Below are positions 8,386 to 16,702 of a DNA stretch of 64,000 bases, piece after piece. The stretch covers positions 1 to 64,000 of the forward strand of contig CAVUEG010000001.1 of NCBI GenBank assembly GCA_963740525.1, given 5' to 3'. The notes under the pieces are model-generated. The model was given only the letters and a program-made list of their open reading frames with translations. It had not been told where the DNA came from and did no database searches. A program made the translations under genes and the position numbers. The stretch comes from CAVUEG01 sp963740525. GTDB taxonomy: Bacteria; Actinomycetota; Actinomycetes; Propionibacteriales; Nocardioidaceae. How positions within the stretch are numbered: position 1 is the first letter of the stretch; the number at the start of each line of letters is the position of its first letter.

Positions 8386-9767
8386 GTGACGACCCACGGG
8401 GGACGTCGTTGTGGCAGGCCACGGTCGAGGACGACTGGGCGGAACGTCCGCCCCTCCCCGGCGACCGGGACTGCGACGTGGTCGTCGTCGGCGCCGGCTA
8501 CACCGGCCTGTGGACCGCGTACTACCTGATCCGCGAGGATCCCACCCTGCGGGTCATCGTCCTCGAGGCCGAGACGGCCGGCTTCGGCGCCTCCGGGCGC
8601 AACGGCGGCTGGTGCTCAGCGCTCTTCCCCTCCTCCCTGGCCAAGCTGGCCAAGCTGCCCGGCTCGAGTCCCGCCGCCGCCCTCGCCCAGGCCGCCGCCA
8701 TGCGAGACACCGTGGACGAGGTCGGCCGTGTCGCCGCGGCCGAAGGCATCGCTGCCGACTTCCACAAGGGTGGGACCGTGGTGGTGGCGAGGACACCGGC
8801 CCAGGTGGTGCGAGCGCTGGCCGACGTCGACCACCACCAGGCCTGGGGGCTCGGCGACCACCTGAGGTGGCTCGGAACTGACGAGGCGCGGTCGCGGTTG
8901 GACGCACAGGGGACCCTGGGTGCGACGTACACCCCCGACTGCGCTCGTATCCACCCCGCGCGGTTGGTTCGCGGGCTCGCCCGCGTGGTCGAGGGCGCGG
9001 GGGTCCACATCTTCGAGAAGACACGGGTGACCGCGCTGGGAGACCGGGAAGTGCGCACCGACCGCGGTGTCGTGCGGGCCTCCGTGGTGGTGCGGGCGAC
9101 CGAGGGATACACCCCCGCACTGCCCGGGCACGCTCGGACGGTGATCCCCGTCTACTCGCTGGTGACCGCCACGGCCCCCCTCGATGACGAGACCTGGTCG
9201 CGGATCGGCCTGTCGGACCGGGAGACCTTCTCCGACCACCGGCACCTGGTGATCTACGGCCAGCGGACCGAGGACGGCCGCCTCGTGTTCGGAGGCCGGG
9301 GAGCTCCCTACCACTACGGCTCGCGGGTGCGAGCGTCGTACGACCGCGTGGACAGCGTCTTCGACCACCTGCGCCGGACCGTGGTCGACCTGTTCCCCGT
9401 GCTGGCCGACGCCCGGTTCGAGCACGCGTGGGGTGGACCGCTCGGCATCGCCCGCGACTGGTGCGCCTCCGTCGGCCTGGACCGGACGACCGGCCACGCC
9501 TGGGCGGGCGGGTACGTCGGCGACGGGGTCGCGACCTCGAACCTGGCCGGTCGAACTCTGCGCGACCTCATCCTCGATCGCCGGACCGACCTGACCCGGC
9601 TGCCCTGGGTCAACCACCTCTCCCGCCGGTGGGAGCCCGAACCGCTCCGCTGGACCCTCACCAACCTCGGACTCCGGACGATGACGGCTGCCGACACCGA
9701 GGAGCGTCTCACTCGACGACCATCCGTCCTGGCTCGTGCGGTCAGTCCCTTCATCGGCGGCCACTGA
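8382..9767 (+). CDS. FAD-dependent amine oxidase-like protein (DadA/PuuB-type fold)
   Basis: A 461-aa FAD-dependent oxidoreductase of the D-amino-acid/glycine oxidase superfamily. The dinucleotide-binding motif VVVVGAGYTGLWTAYYL lies near residues 28-44, followed by ASGRNGGW, typical of gamma-glutamylputrescine oxidase-like enzymes. The C-terminal GGYVGDGVATSNLAGR is the second FAD-contacting segment. In-frame starts are scarce: a CTG at 8382 overlaps the regulator's stop as CTGA, with GGGGTG upstream; the next candidate is TTG 8409. I favour CTG 8382. With potABCD next door, oxidation of a polyamine or its gamma-glutamyl derivative is likely but not proven. Confidence 0.85.
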   Translation: MSDDPRGTSLWQATVEDDWAERPPLPGDRDCDVVVVGAGYTGLWTAYYLIREDPTLRVIVLEAETAGFGASGRNGGWCSALFPSSLAKLAKLPGSSPAAALAQAAAMRDTVDEVGRVAAAEGIAADFHKGGTVVVARTPAQVVRALADVDHHQAWGLGDHLRWLGTDEARSRLDAQGTLGATYTPDCARIHPARLVRGLARVVEGAGVHIFEKTRVTALGDREVRTDRGVVRASVVVRATEGYTPALPGHARTVIPVYSLVTATAPLDDETWSRIGLSDRETFSDHRHLVIYGQRTEDGRLVFGGRGAPYHYGSRVRASYDRVDSVFDHLRRTVVDLFPVLADARFEHAWGGPLGIARDWCASVGLDRTTGHAWAGGYVGDGVATSNLAGRTLRDLILDRRTDLTRLPWVNHLSRRWEPEPLRWTLTNLGLRTMTAADTEERLTRRPSVLARAVSPFIGGH

Positions 9768-9804
9768 CCTCGACCGCCGGGGAGGGCGCTCGGTTCCTGG
9801 TGGC

Positions 9805-10521
9805 TCAGTCGAGGTCGGGCAGGACCGTGGCGAGGCCGGCCAGCAGCGGGGCGTAGACGGCGTACGACAGCCAGTCGTCGGCCGCCAACCCGGCAGGGTG
9901 AGCACAGGCGTCGCCGTCCTCCAGGCCGAGCCCGCCCAGGAGGGCGGACATCTCGGCCGCATGGGCTCCCGTGGCGCGGGTGAGCGAGTCCTCTCCCGGC
10001 ACGACGTAGGCGGCCTGCCCGGCCGGGACGAGCCGGCAGGCGGCCGGGTCGGTTCGTCCCGCCCGCATCGCGAGCTCCCAGGAGACCACGTCGGGCCCGG
10101 CCTCCGGGCCGGCCGCTGCCTCGCCCGGACCGGTGACCCACGCGCGCGGACGGTGCCGGCCCGCCCGGTCCGGCGGTCCGCCCACGACGACGACCGGCTC
10201 GAGCCGGTCGATCCCGTCTGTCAGGTCCTCGGGCGCCAGGTCGGCCAGCATCGCGGGTACGCCGCCGAGCCGAGCACCGGCCAGCACCGAGACCAGCAGC
10301 TCCATCGACGGAGCCAGCGTGAGTACGACCACCTCGCCCGGGCCGACGCCGAACCCACGAAGGGTGCCGGCAAACGCGGCGACGTCGCTCAGCAGGTCGG
10401 CGTAGGAGCACTCGACCCAACGCCCTCCCACCAGGTGGTGAACCGCCGCGCGGTCGGCAGCGCCGCGGATGACATGCCGGTCCAGGGCCTCGTAGCAGGT
10501 GTTCAGTGTCCCCTCGCCCAT
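9805..10521 (-). CDS. Stand-alone N-terminal fragment of an AMP-forming acyl-CoA synthetase
   Basis: The 238-aa product resembles only the first third of AMP-binding (ANL) acyl-CoA synthetases: NTCYEALDRHVIRG, then YADLLSDVAAFAGTLRGFGV and the following VVVLTLAPSMELLVSVLAGA match the start of acetyl/propionyl-CoA synthetases. It lacks a recognisable P-loop (T/S-S/T-G-T-T-G-x-P-K-G) and the whole C-terminal domain; YVVPGEDSLTRATGAH lies where the loop would be. Such a protein should not catalyse adenylation. The ORF is open with normal GC3, so it is either a retained truncated paralogue with a new role or an ageing pseudogene. It is convergent with the FAD oxidase gene. Confidence 0.6.
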   Translation of the reverse strand: MGEGTLNTCYEALDRHVIRGAADRAAVHHLVGGRWVECSYADLLSDVAAFAGTLRGFGVGPGEVVVLTLAPSMELLVSVLAGARLGGVPAMLADLAPEDLTDGIDRLEPVVVVGGPPDRAGRHRPRAWVTGPGEAAAGPEAGPDVVSWELAMRAGRTDPAACRLVPAGQAAYVVPGEDSLTRATGAHAAEMSALLGGLGLEDGDACAHPAGLAADDWLSYAVYAPLLAGLATVLPDLD

Positions 10522-10626
10522 GCCCCCATGGTGTCAACTCGCGAAAATGGCTTGCCGAGGGGCTTCGGTGGGGCCACGCTTGGGCTACCTGACGACATCG
10601 GTCGTCCATGACGAGAGGAGCGTGAC

Positions 10627-10722
10627 ATGTCCATCACGGTCCTTGGTGTGTCCTCGACCCACCGCCCCTCTCACGCATGGAGAACCATCAGCGATGTCTC
10701 ACCAACCCTCCCTGGCGCCTGA
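10627..10722 (+). CDS. Possible 31-codon upstream ORF overlapping the RIO kinase start
   Basis: ATG at 10627 follows a strong ribosome site GAGAGGAG (10613-10620) by 6 nt and opens a 31-codon frame, MSITVLGVSSTHRPSHAWRT and on, ending at TGA 10720-10722. It overlaps the RIO kinase start (10694) in another frame. The ribosome site is better than that of the kinase itself. It could be a regulatory upstream ORF or a chance frame. No homologue is recognised. Confidence 0.35.
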   Translation: MSITVLGVSSTHRPSHAWRTISDVSPTLPGA

Positions 10723-11542
10723 CCAGGACCCCTTCTTCGTCTTCGACTACTCAGCCTTCGAGGACCCTGGCGACGGCCAACGCTGGAGCACGTGGCTCTC
10801 GGTCGAGCCGCTCTGCCGCGGGCCCGAGCCCCGCCCGGACTGGCTGGTGACGAGCCAGGGCGCGATCGACACCGAGCTCGGTGTCCTCAAGACCGGCAAG
10901 GAGGCGGACGTCTTCCTCGTCGAACGCGCCGTCGCCGGCGACCCGGACCAACAGGTGGTGCTGGCCGCCAAGCGCTACCGCGACGAGGAGCACCGCACGT
11001 TCCATCGCAGTGCGGTCTACACCGAGGGCCGGCGTACCCGCAACACCCGCGACAACCGGGCGGTCGCCCGCAAGAGCGCGCATGGCCGCGCCGTCGCCGC
11101 CGGTCAATGGGCCTGGGCCGAGTGGGAGGCGCTCAACCGCTTCTGGACGGCTGGGGTCCCGGTCCCCTACCCGGTCCAGATCGACGGCACCGAGATCCTG
11201 ATGGAGTTCGTGACGGTCGACGGTGAGGCCGCACCCCGGCTGGCACAGACCCGTCCGCGCGGTGACCTGCTCGCGTCGTACTACGAGCAGGTGCGAGGTG
11301 CCATGGCGGACCTGGTCTCGCTCGGGGTGGCGCACGGCGACCTGTCCGCGTTCAACGTGCTGGCCGTCGGCGACCGTCTGGTGGTGATCGACCTCCCCCA
11401 GGCCGTCGACATCGTCGCCAACCCGACCGGGATGGACATGCTCATGCGCGACTGCCGCAACATGTGCAGCTGGTTCCGGGCTCGAGGGCTCGAAGCCGCG
11501 GACGAGCACCGGCTCTTCGGTGACCTGCTGGCGCATCTGTGA
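10694..11542 (+). CDS. RIO-type serine/threonine protein kinase
   Basis: A 282-aa atypical kinase of the RIO1 family. GVLKTGKEADVFLVE is the nucleotide-binding strand, LAAKRYR carries the catalytic Lys, HGDLSAFNVL is the catalytic loop (Asp and Asn), and VVIDLPQAVD is the metal-binding segment with Asp. Bacterial RIO proteins have no settled substrate; archaeal and eukaryotic relatives act in small-subunit ribosome maturation. The start ATG 10694 follows GGAGAA by 9 nt. A short upstream frame overlaps it. The gene is followed by a LOG-family gene 42 nt later. Confidence 0.85.
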   Translation: MSHQPSLAPDQDPFFVFDYSAFEDPGDGQRWSTWLSVEPLCRGPEPRPDWLVTSQGAIDTELGVLKTGKEADVFLVERAVAGDPDQQVVLAAKRYRDEEHRTFHRSAVYTEGRRTRNTRDNRAVARKSAHGRAVAAGQWAWAEWEALNRFWTAGVPVPYPVQIDGTEILMEFVTVDGEAAPRLAQTRPRGDLLASYYEQVRGAMADLVSLGVAHGDLSAFNVLAVGDRLVVIDLPQAVDIVANPTGMDMLMRDCRNMCSWFRARGLEAADEHRLFGDLLAHL

Positions 11543-11584
11543 GGACATGCTCCTGCTCCGCGCCGGGCCGGTAGGTTTCCGCAC

Positions 11585-12670
11585 ATGAGGAGGCTGCCGG
11601 GACGCACCGTGGAGGTCGAGTCGCTCGAGGAGTTCGACGCCCGTCTCGAGGCCGGCGCTCGGGACCTCCGCGGCTGGCACGTGCAGTCGGTCGACCTCAC
11701 CGAGCGCACCGAGGCGCTGGCCCGGCTCGACCTGCAGGGAGCCGTCTTCCTCGGGTGCCGGCTCGCGGACGAGCCGTCGGTCCGTGAGGCCGGCGCGTTG
11801 GTGTTCCCAGCGCTCCCCGAGACCCCGGTCGACGGCTACCGAGCCACGCTCTACACCGCGGACGAGCTGTACGCCGGCCTCGACAGCGGGTACGACGTGA
11901 CACTCGACGCGCGGGCCTACGCCTGGTCACGACGCCCGCCGGAGATCGACGCGACACTCGCCCGCGCTCTGCACGACCACGCCATCGACGACGCCCTCCG
12001 GGAGTGGGCGTCGGGCAGACGCCTCGTGGGCGTGATGGGCGGGCACGCCGTACAACGCGGGACGGAGGCGTACGCCGACGCCGCCCGGCTGGGCCGCGCC
12101 CTCGCCGAGGACCACGTCCTGGCCACGGGCGGCGGCCCCGGCGCGATGGAGGCGGCCAACCTGGGTGCGTGGCTCTCATCGCATCCGCCACCGGCCCTCG
12201 ACGAGGCGGTCGACGCCCTGGCCGGGACCCCGTCGTTCCGTCCGTCCGTTGCGACGTGGGTGCGCGGTGCCCTGGCCGTGCGGGCTCGGTGGCCCGGAGG
12301 GGCGGAGTCCCTGGGTGTGCCGACCTGGTTCTACGGCCATGAGCCGCCGAACGTCTTCGCCACGGCCATCGCGAAGTACTTCGCCAACGCGATTCGCGAG
12401 GACGTCCTGCTGCGCCTGTGCTCGGCCGGGATCGTCTTCCTGCCCGGCTCCGCGGGGACCGTGCAGGAGGTGTTCCAGGAGGCTTGTGAGAACTACTACG
12501 CAGACCCGAGCGCGACCGCGCCGATGGTTCTAGTCGGTCGAGAGCACTGGACGCGGACCCTTCCGGTATGGCCGCTGCTGGAGCGGCTCGCCGACGGCCG
12601 GGACATGGCCGCGAAGTTGCACCTGGTCGACACCGTCGAGGAGGCGTGCGCGGCGCTGCGAGGTGGCTGA
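11585..12670 (+). CDS. LOG-family (TIGR00730-like) nucleotide-binding protein
   Basis: A 361-aa protein whose C-terminal two thirds form the Rossmann-like LOG domain. ATGGGPGAMEAANLGAWL contains the GGGPGAMEA signature and FLPGSAGTVQE corresponds to the usual PGGxGTxxE motif, with Ser-Ala in place of Gly. An extra N-terminal region of about 120 residues (pentapeptide-like LQGAVFLGCRL near residue 50) is typical of the longer actinobacterial subgroup. LOG enzymes cleave ribose from nucleoside monophosphates, mostly cytokinin-type, but this subgroup is uncharacterised, so function is left open. Confidence 0.75.
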   Translation: MRRLPGRTVEVESLEEFDARLEAGARDLRGWHVQSVDLTERTEALARLDLQGAVFLGCRLADEPSVREAGALVFPALPETPVDGYRATLYTADELYAGLDSGYDVTLDARAYAWSRRPPEIDATLARALHDHAIDDALREWASGRRLVGVMGGHAVQRGTEAYADAARLGRALAEDHVLATGGGPGAMEAANLGAWLSSHPPPALDEAVDALAGTPSFRPSVATWVRGALAVRARWPGGAESLGVPTWFYGHEPPNVFATAIAKYFANAIREDVLLRLCSAGIVFLPGSAGTVQEVFQEACENYYADPSATAPMVLVGREHWTRTLPVWPLLERLADGRDMAAKLHLVDTVEEACAALRGG

Positions 12671-12698
12671 GCGCGAACGCCGGCCGGGCTGAGAAACC

Positions 12699-13826
12699 TC
12701 AGGTGTCGATGGCGGCGAGCTGGCCGCACGCGCCGTCGATCTCGGAGCCCCGGGTGTCACGGACCGTGGTCGGGATCCCCTTGGCCTCGAGCCGGCGGAC
12801 GAACTCGCGCTCGTCCTCGCGGCGCGAGGCGGTCCACTTCGACCCGGGGGTCGGGTTCAGGGGAATCAGGTTCACATGCACCCACCCCCAGTCGCCGTAC
12901 GACGAGAGCACGTCGCCGAGGAGGTCGGCCCGCCATCCCTGGTCGTTGATGTCGCGCATCATGGCGTACTCGATGGACACCCTCCGCTTGGTGACCTTGG
13001 CGTAGTTCCATGCGGAGGCGACGGCCTCGTGAACCGACCATCGTGTGTTGACCGGGACCAGCTCGTTGCGCAGCTCGTCGTCGGGTGCGTGCAGGGAGAG
13101 CGCGAGCGTGACCGGGATCCCCTCGGTCGCCAGCTGGTCCATCCGCGGCACGAGGCCGACCGTGGAGACGGTGACTCCTCTCGCGGACATGCCGAGACCA
13201 TCCGGTGCCGGGTCGGTGAGCCGACGGACAGCGCCGATCACCGCCTTGTAGTTGGCCATCGGCTCGCCCATGCCCATGAAGACGACATTGTTGACCCGTC
13301 CGGTCCCGCCGGGAACCTCGCCGCGATCGAGCGACCGGGCGCCGGCCACGACCTGCTCGACGATCTCGGCGGTGGACATGTTCCGCTGGAGCCCGCCCTG
13401 GCCCGTGGCGCAGAACGGACAGGCCATCCCGCACCCGGCCTGGGAGGAGACGCACACCGTCGTGCGGTCGGGGTAGCGCATGAGCACCGACTCGACGAGG
13501 GCGCCGTCGAAGAGCTTCCACAAGGTCTTGCGAGTGGTGCCCTTGTCCGCCTCGAGCGTGCGCAGTGGCGTCATCAGATGGGGCAGCAGGCCGGCAACGA
13601 GCTCGTCGCGCTGACCGGCCGGCAGGTCGGTCATCACGGCCGGGTCGTCGACCAGGCGCGAGAAGTAGTGGGTCGAGAGCTGCTTGGCGCGGAAACCCGG
13701 CAGACCGAGCTCCTCGAGTCGTGCCTTGCGCTCTGCGGGCGTGAGGTCGGCCAGGTGGCGCGGGGGCTTCTTGCGTCCGCGCGGCTCGTCGAAGACCAGG
13801 GGCAGGGTCTTGATGGGGTCAGTCAT
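12699..13826 (-). CDS. rlmN: Dual-specificity 23S rRNA/tRNA adenine C2-methyltransferase
   Basis: RlmN is a radical-SAM enzyme that methylates C2 of A2503 in 23S rRNA and A37 of some tRNAs. The 375-aa product has the CxxxCxxC iron-sulfur motif in CGMACPFCATGQ, the GMGEPMANY strand and the C-terminal Cys in DIDGACGQL-like GSEIDGACGQLAA. The ATG at 13826 was chosen because upstream sequence in the same frame is the antisense of the phosphatase gene. It is a single gene, 50 nt after the phosphatase stop, in the usual actinobacterial place after cdsA and frr. Confidence 0.96.
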   Translation of the reverse strand: MTDPIKTLPLVFDEPRGRKKPPRHLADLTPAERKARLEELGLPGFRAKQLSTHYFSRLVDDPAVMTDLPAGQRDELVAGLLPHLMTPLRTLEADKGTTRKTLWKLFDGALVESVLMRYPDRTTVCVSSQAGCGMACPFCATGQGGLQRNMSTAEIVEQVVAGARSLDRGEVPGGTGRVNNVVFMGMGEPMANYKAVIGAVRRLTDPAPDGLGMSARGVTVSTVGLVPRMDQLATEGIPVTLALSLHAPDDELRNELVPVNTRWSVHEAVASAWNYAKVTKRRVSIEYAMMRDINDQGWRADLLGDVLSSYGDWGWVHVNLIPLNPTPGSKWTASRREDEREFVRRLEAKGIPTTVRDTRGSEIDGACGQLAAIDT

Positions 13827-13876
13827 GAGGGCCCCAGTCTCCCATCCGACCCGGTTGCTCCACGAATCGAGCGGGC

Positions 13877-14407
13877 TCAGAGTCTGCGGAGGTCCGGCAT
13901 CCGCAGGCTGCGCCACCACTCGAGGTCCGGTGGCTCGCCGTACGTGGACGCGCGGAGGAGGGTCCACGCTGTGCCGTGTCCGACCAGCACCACGGGAACG
14001 TCTCGGGTGCCGTCGAGGATCGCCTCGACCGCGGAGACCACCCTGGATCGGGTGCGCGCCAGGGGCTCCCACCCCGGCAGGGCTGACGTCTCGGGATCTG
14101 CGAACGCCCGGGCGACGACCCCGTCGAAGTCCTCGACCCACGTCGTGTCCCGCTCGTGCTCACGCAGGTCGTCGACCAGAGAGACTTCTACGTCTGTGAG
14201 CAGCTCGGCGGTACGCCGGGCCTTCGGCTCGGGGCTGGAGAACCACGCCGCCCCAGCGGGCAGGTCCGGTTGCAGGGCACGCACCCCGTCGGCGTACGCA
14301 GGATCGAGCGGCCACCGGGCCGGCGCCTGCGCCGGGTCCATCCGCGGTCTTCCGTGCCTGATCAACCAGAGCCGACCGTCCTCAGCCGCGGCCAGCGCCC
14401 GGCTCAC
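13877..14407 (-). CDS. Histidine phosphatase family protein
   Basis: This 176-aa protein belongs to the phosphoglycerate mutase/histidine phosphatase superfamily. WLIRHGRPRMD carries the phospho-accepting His in the RHG motif, and VLVGHGTAWT has the second catalytic His. The substrate cannot be told from sequence. The start is GTG, 2 nt after the cdsA stop, so it is probably co-translated with cdsA. Confidence 0.85.
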   Translation of the reverse strand: MSRALAAAEDGRLWLIRHGRPRMDPAQAPARWPLDPAYADGVRALQPDLPAGAAWFSSPEPKARRTAELLTDVEVSLVDDLREHERDTTWVEDFDGVVARAFADPETSALPGWEPLARTRSRVVSAVEAILDGTRDVPVVLVGHGTAWTLLRASTYGEPPDLEWWRSLRMPDLRRL

Positions 14408-14409
14408 GG

Positions 14410-15261
14410 TCAGAGCACCAGGTAGTGCAGGAGCATCCAGATCGGCGCGATGGTGGCGAGCAACGAGTCGAGCCGGTCCATCAGGCCGCCGTGCCCGGGA
14501 ATGATCTGGCTCATGTCCTTGACGCCGAGGTCACGCTTGATGACCGACTCGCACAGGTCGCCCAGCGTGGCCATCACCACCGAGACCAGACCGAGGGCGA
14601 CGCCGACCCACCACCTGCCGTCCAGGAGGTACACGACCGACGCCCACCCGACCACGACACAGAACAGGGTGGAGCCGGCGAACCCCTCCCACGACTTCTT
14701 CGGCGAGATGACGGGGGCCATCGGGTGGCGGCCGAACAACACCCCGACTGCGTACCCACCGATGTCGGAGGCGATCGTCACCAGAATGAAGACGACGATG
14801 GCCTTCTGGCCCTCGTCCTCAGCCAGCAGAAGAGCCACGAACGAGCCCAGGAAGGGGACGTAGACCAAGGTGAAAACCGACGAGGTGGCGTCGCGCACGT
14901 AGCCGTCGACGCCCCGGCGCAGGAGCCAGAGCATCGTCACCAGGGCGGTGACCGCGGTCGCGGTGACCAGGGCGGGTGCACCCCAGAGGAACGCGACGAC
15001 GACCATGACGACACCGCCCACCGTCAGCGGCTCGGCCGGAAGGTCGATGCCCTTCGCCTTGAACCCCTGACCCAGCTCCCAGATCGCGACGACGACCGCC
15101 CCGGCGACGATCACCATGAAGGCCGGCTTCCAGAAGGCGAGCGAGAGCGCGATCGCGATGAGCAGAACCACGCCCGAGGCGATCGCGACGGGGAGGTCGC
15201 GTCCGGCTCGGCTGGGCTTCTTCTCCGGGGCAGGCGGCACCGGAGCGTGGGGGGAGGTCAT
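14410..15261 (-). CDS. cdsA: Phosphatidate cytidylyltransferase
   Basis: CdsA is the membrane enzyme that makes CDP-diacylglycerol from phosphatidate and CTP. The 283-aa product has about eight hydrophobic segments and the family signature near the C-terminus: SVIKRDLGVKDMSQIIPGHG followed by GLMDRLDSLL. The first 25 residues are a proline- and lysine-rich cytoplasmic tail. It lies 11 nt after frr, and co-transcription with frr and pyrH is common in bacteria. Confidence 0.95.
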   Translation of the reverse strand: MTSPHAPVPPAPEKKPSRAGRDLPVAIASGVVLLIAIALSLAFWKPAFMVIVAGAVVVAIWELGQGFKAKGIDLPAEPLTVGGVVMVVVAFLWGAPALVTATAVTALVTMLWLLRRGVDGYVRDATSSVFTLVYVPFLGSFVALLLAEDEGQKAIVVFILVTIASDIGGYAVGVLFGRHPMAPVISPKKSWEGFAGSTLFCVVVGWASVVYLLDGRWWVGVALGLVSVVMATLGDLCESVIKRDLGVKDMSQIIPGHGGLMDRLDSLLATIAPIWMLLHYLVL

Positions 15262-15272
15262 CAGGGAGTGGC

Positions 15273-15830
15273 TCAGACCTCGAGCAGCTCTGCTTCCTTG
15301 GACTTGAGCATCTCGTCGATGTGGTCGGTGTGACCCTTGGTCATTCCGTCGAGACGCTTCTCGGCCCCGGTCACGTCGTCCTTGCCGACCTCGCCGTCCT
15401 TCTCGAGAGCCTCGAGGGCCTGCTTGGCGTTGCGCCGGATGTTGCGGACGGACACCCGGCCTTCCTCGGCCTTGGTCTTCGCGATCTTGATGTACTCCTT
15501 GCGACGCTCCTCGGTGAGCTCCGGAAGCACGCAGCGGATCAGCTTGCCGTCGTTGGACGGGTTCACCCCGAGGTCGGAGTCGCGGATGGCCTTCTCGATG
15601 GCCGGCAGCGCGTTGATGTCGTACGGCGAGACCAGGATGACCCGCGCCTCTGGAGCGGTGAACGAGGCGATCTGCTGGATCGGCGTCGGACTGCCGTAAT
15701 AGTCGGCGGTCAACTTCGCGAACATGGACGGGTTGGCCCGCCCGGCCCTGATCGCGGCGAACTCCTCACGAGTCACCTCGACGGCCTTGCCCATCTTCTG
15801 GTCGGCCTCTTTGAGGGTCTGGTTGATCAC
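15273..15830 (-). CDS. frr: Ribosome recycling factor
   Basis: RRF, with EF-G, splits the post-termination ribosome. The 185-aa length is standard. Typical segments are REEFAAIRAGRANPSMF at the N-terminus, ALPAIEKAIRDSDLGVNPSN in domain II and LPELTEERRKEYIK in the return helix. It is 41 nt downstream of pyrH. Confidence 0.98.
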   Translation of the reverse strand: MINQTLKEADQKMGKAVEVTREEFAAIRAGRANPSMFAKLTADYYGSPTPIQQIASFTAPEARVILVSPYDINALPAIEKAIRDSDLGVNPSNDGKLIRCVLPELTEERRKEYIKIAKTKAEEGRVSVRNIRRNAKQALEALEKDGEVGKDDVTGAEKRLDGMTKGHTDHIDEMLKSKEAELLEV

Positions 15831-15871
15831 CGATTCTCCTTGCTGTCCGTAGGTGCCGCGGTCGCGGGCGT

Positions 15872-16585
15872 TCAGTCGCGCGAGAGCGTGGTGCCGATCT
15901 TCTCACCCTCGACGACTCGCCCGATCGTGCCGGGCTCGGAGAGGTTGAAGACGATCATGTCCAGGTCGTTGTCGCGGGCCAGGCTGACCGACGTCGCGTC
16001 GGCGACCTTCAGGCCGCGAGTCAGGAACTCGTCATAGGTCAGCGCGTCGAACTTCACGGCGTCCGGGTTCTTGTGCGGGTCCGAGTCGTACACACCGTCG
16101 ACCCCCTGCTTGCCCATCAGGATCACCTCGCAGCGGGTCTCGAGCGCGCGCTGGGCGGCCACGGTGTCCGTCGAGAAGAACGGCATGCCCGCACCGGCAC
16201 CGAAGATGACCACGCGCCCCTTCTCGAGGTGGCGGACCGCCCGACGAGGGATGTAGGGCTCGGCCACCTGGCCCATCGTGATGGCGGTCTGGACCCGGGT
16301 CTCGACGCCGGCCTTCTCCAGCAGGTCCTGGAGAGCCAGGCAGTTCATGACCGTGCCCAGCATGCCCATGTAGTCGGCTCGGGCGCGCTCCATGCCGCGC
16401 TGCTGCAGCTCGGCGCCCCGGAAGAAGTTGCCACCGCCGACCACGATCGCGACCTGGACGCCGGTGCGGACGACCTCGGCCACCTCATGAGCGATGGCGT
16501 TGATGACGTCGAGGTCGAGCCCGACGCGGCCCCCGCCGAAGACCTCTCCGGAGAGCTTGAGCAGTACTCGTTGGTAGGCGCTCAC
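15872..16585 (-). CDS. pyrH: UMP kinase
   Basis: PyrH phosphorylates UMP to UDP in the pyrimidine pathway and belongs to the amino-acid kinase fold. The 237-aa product starts at GTG 16585 (SAYQRVLLKLSGEVF), with GAGGGGGA upstream. Further signatures are IVVGGGNFFRG and ADYMGMLGTVMN, with TDTVAAQRA later. An ATG at 16648 would add 21 residues that overlap an intergenic hairpin, so it was rejected. Confidence 0.96.
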   Translation of the reverse strand: MSAYQRVLLKLSGEVFGGGRVGLDLDVINAIAHEVAEVVRTGVQVAIVVGGGNFFRGAELQQRGMERARADYMGMLGTVMNCLALQDLLEKAGVETRVQTAITMGQVAEPYIPRRAVRHLEKGRVVIFGAGAGMPFFSTDTVAAQRALETRCEVILMGKQGVDGVYDSDPHKNPDAVKFDALTYDEFLTRGLKVADATSVSLARDNDLDMIVFNLSEPGTIGRVVEGEKIGTTLSRD

Positions 16586-16621
16586 TCGGTCCCCCTCGGG
16601 ATGGTGCTCGGACAGGGCGAA

Positions 16622-16663
16622 AGGCCGGTCCGTTGCGCTGAAGTGCACTTCACGAACCGGCCT
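16622..16663. promoter_or_regulatory. Long intergenic hairpin between tsf and pyrH
   Basis: Outer arms AGGCCGGT (16622-16629) and ACCGGCCT (16656-16663) pair perfectly. Between them lies a perfect 14-nt palindrome TGAAGTGCACTTCA (16639-16652). The structure falls in the 117-nt gap after tsf and ends 37 nt before the pyrH start. It could be a terminator or attenuator that separates rpsB-tsf from pyrH-frr, or an operator. The pairing is seen; the role is inferred. Confidence 0.55.
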
Positions 16664-16702
16664 CCCGTCTGTCTCAGGTCTGGCTTGGAACCCTAGCCGA
16701 GG

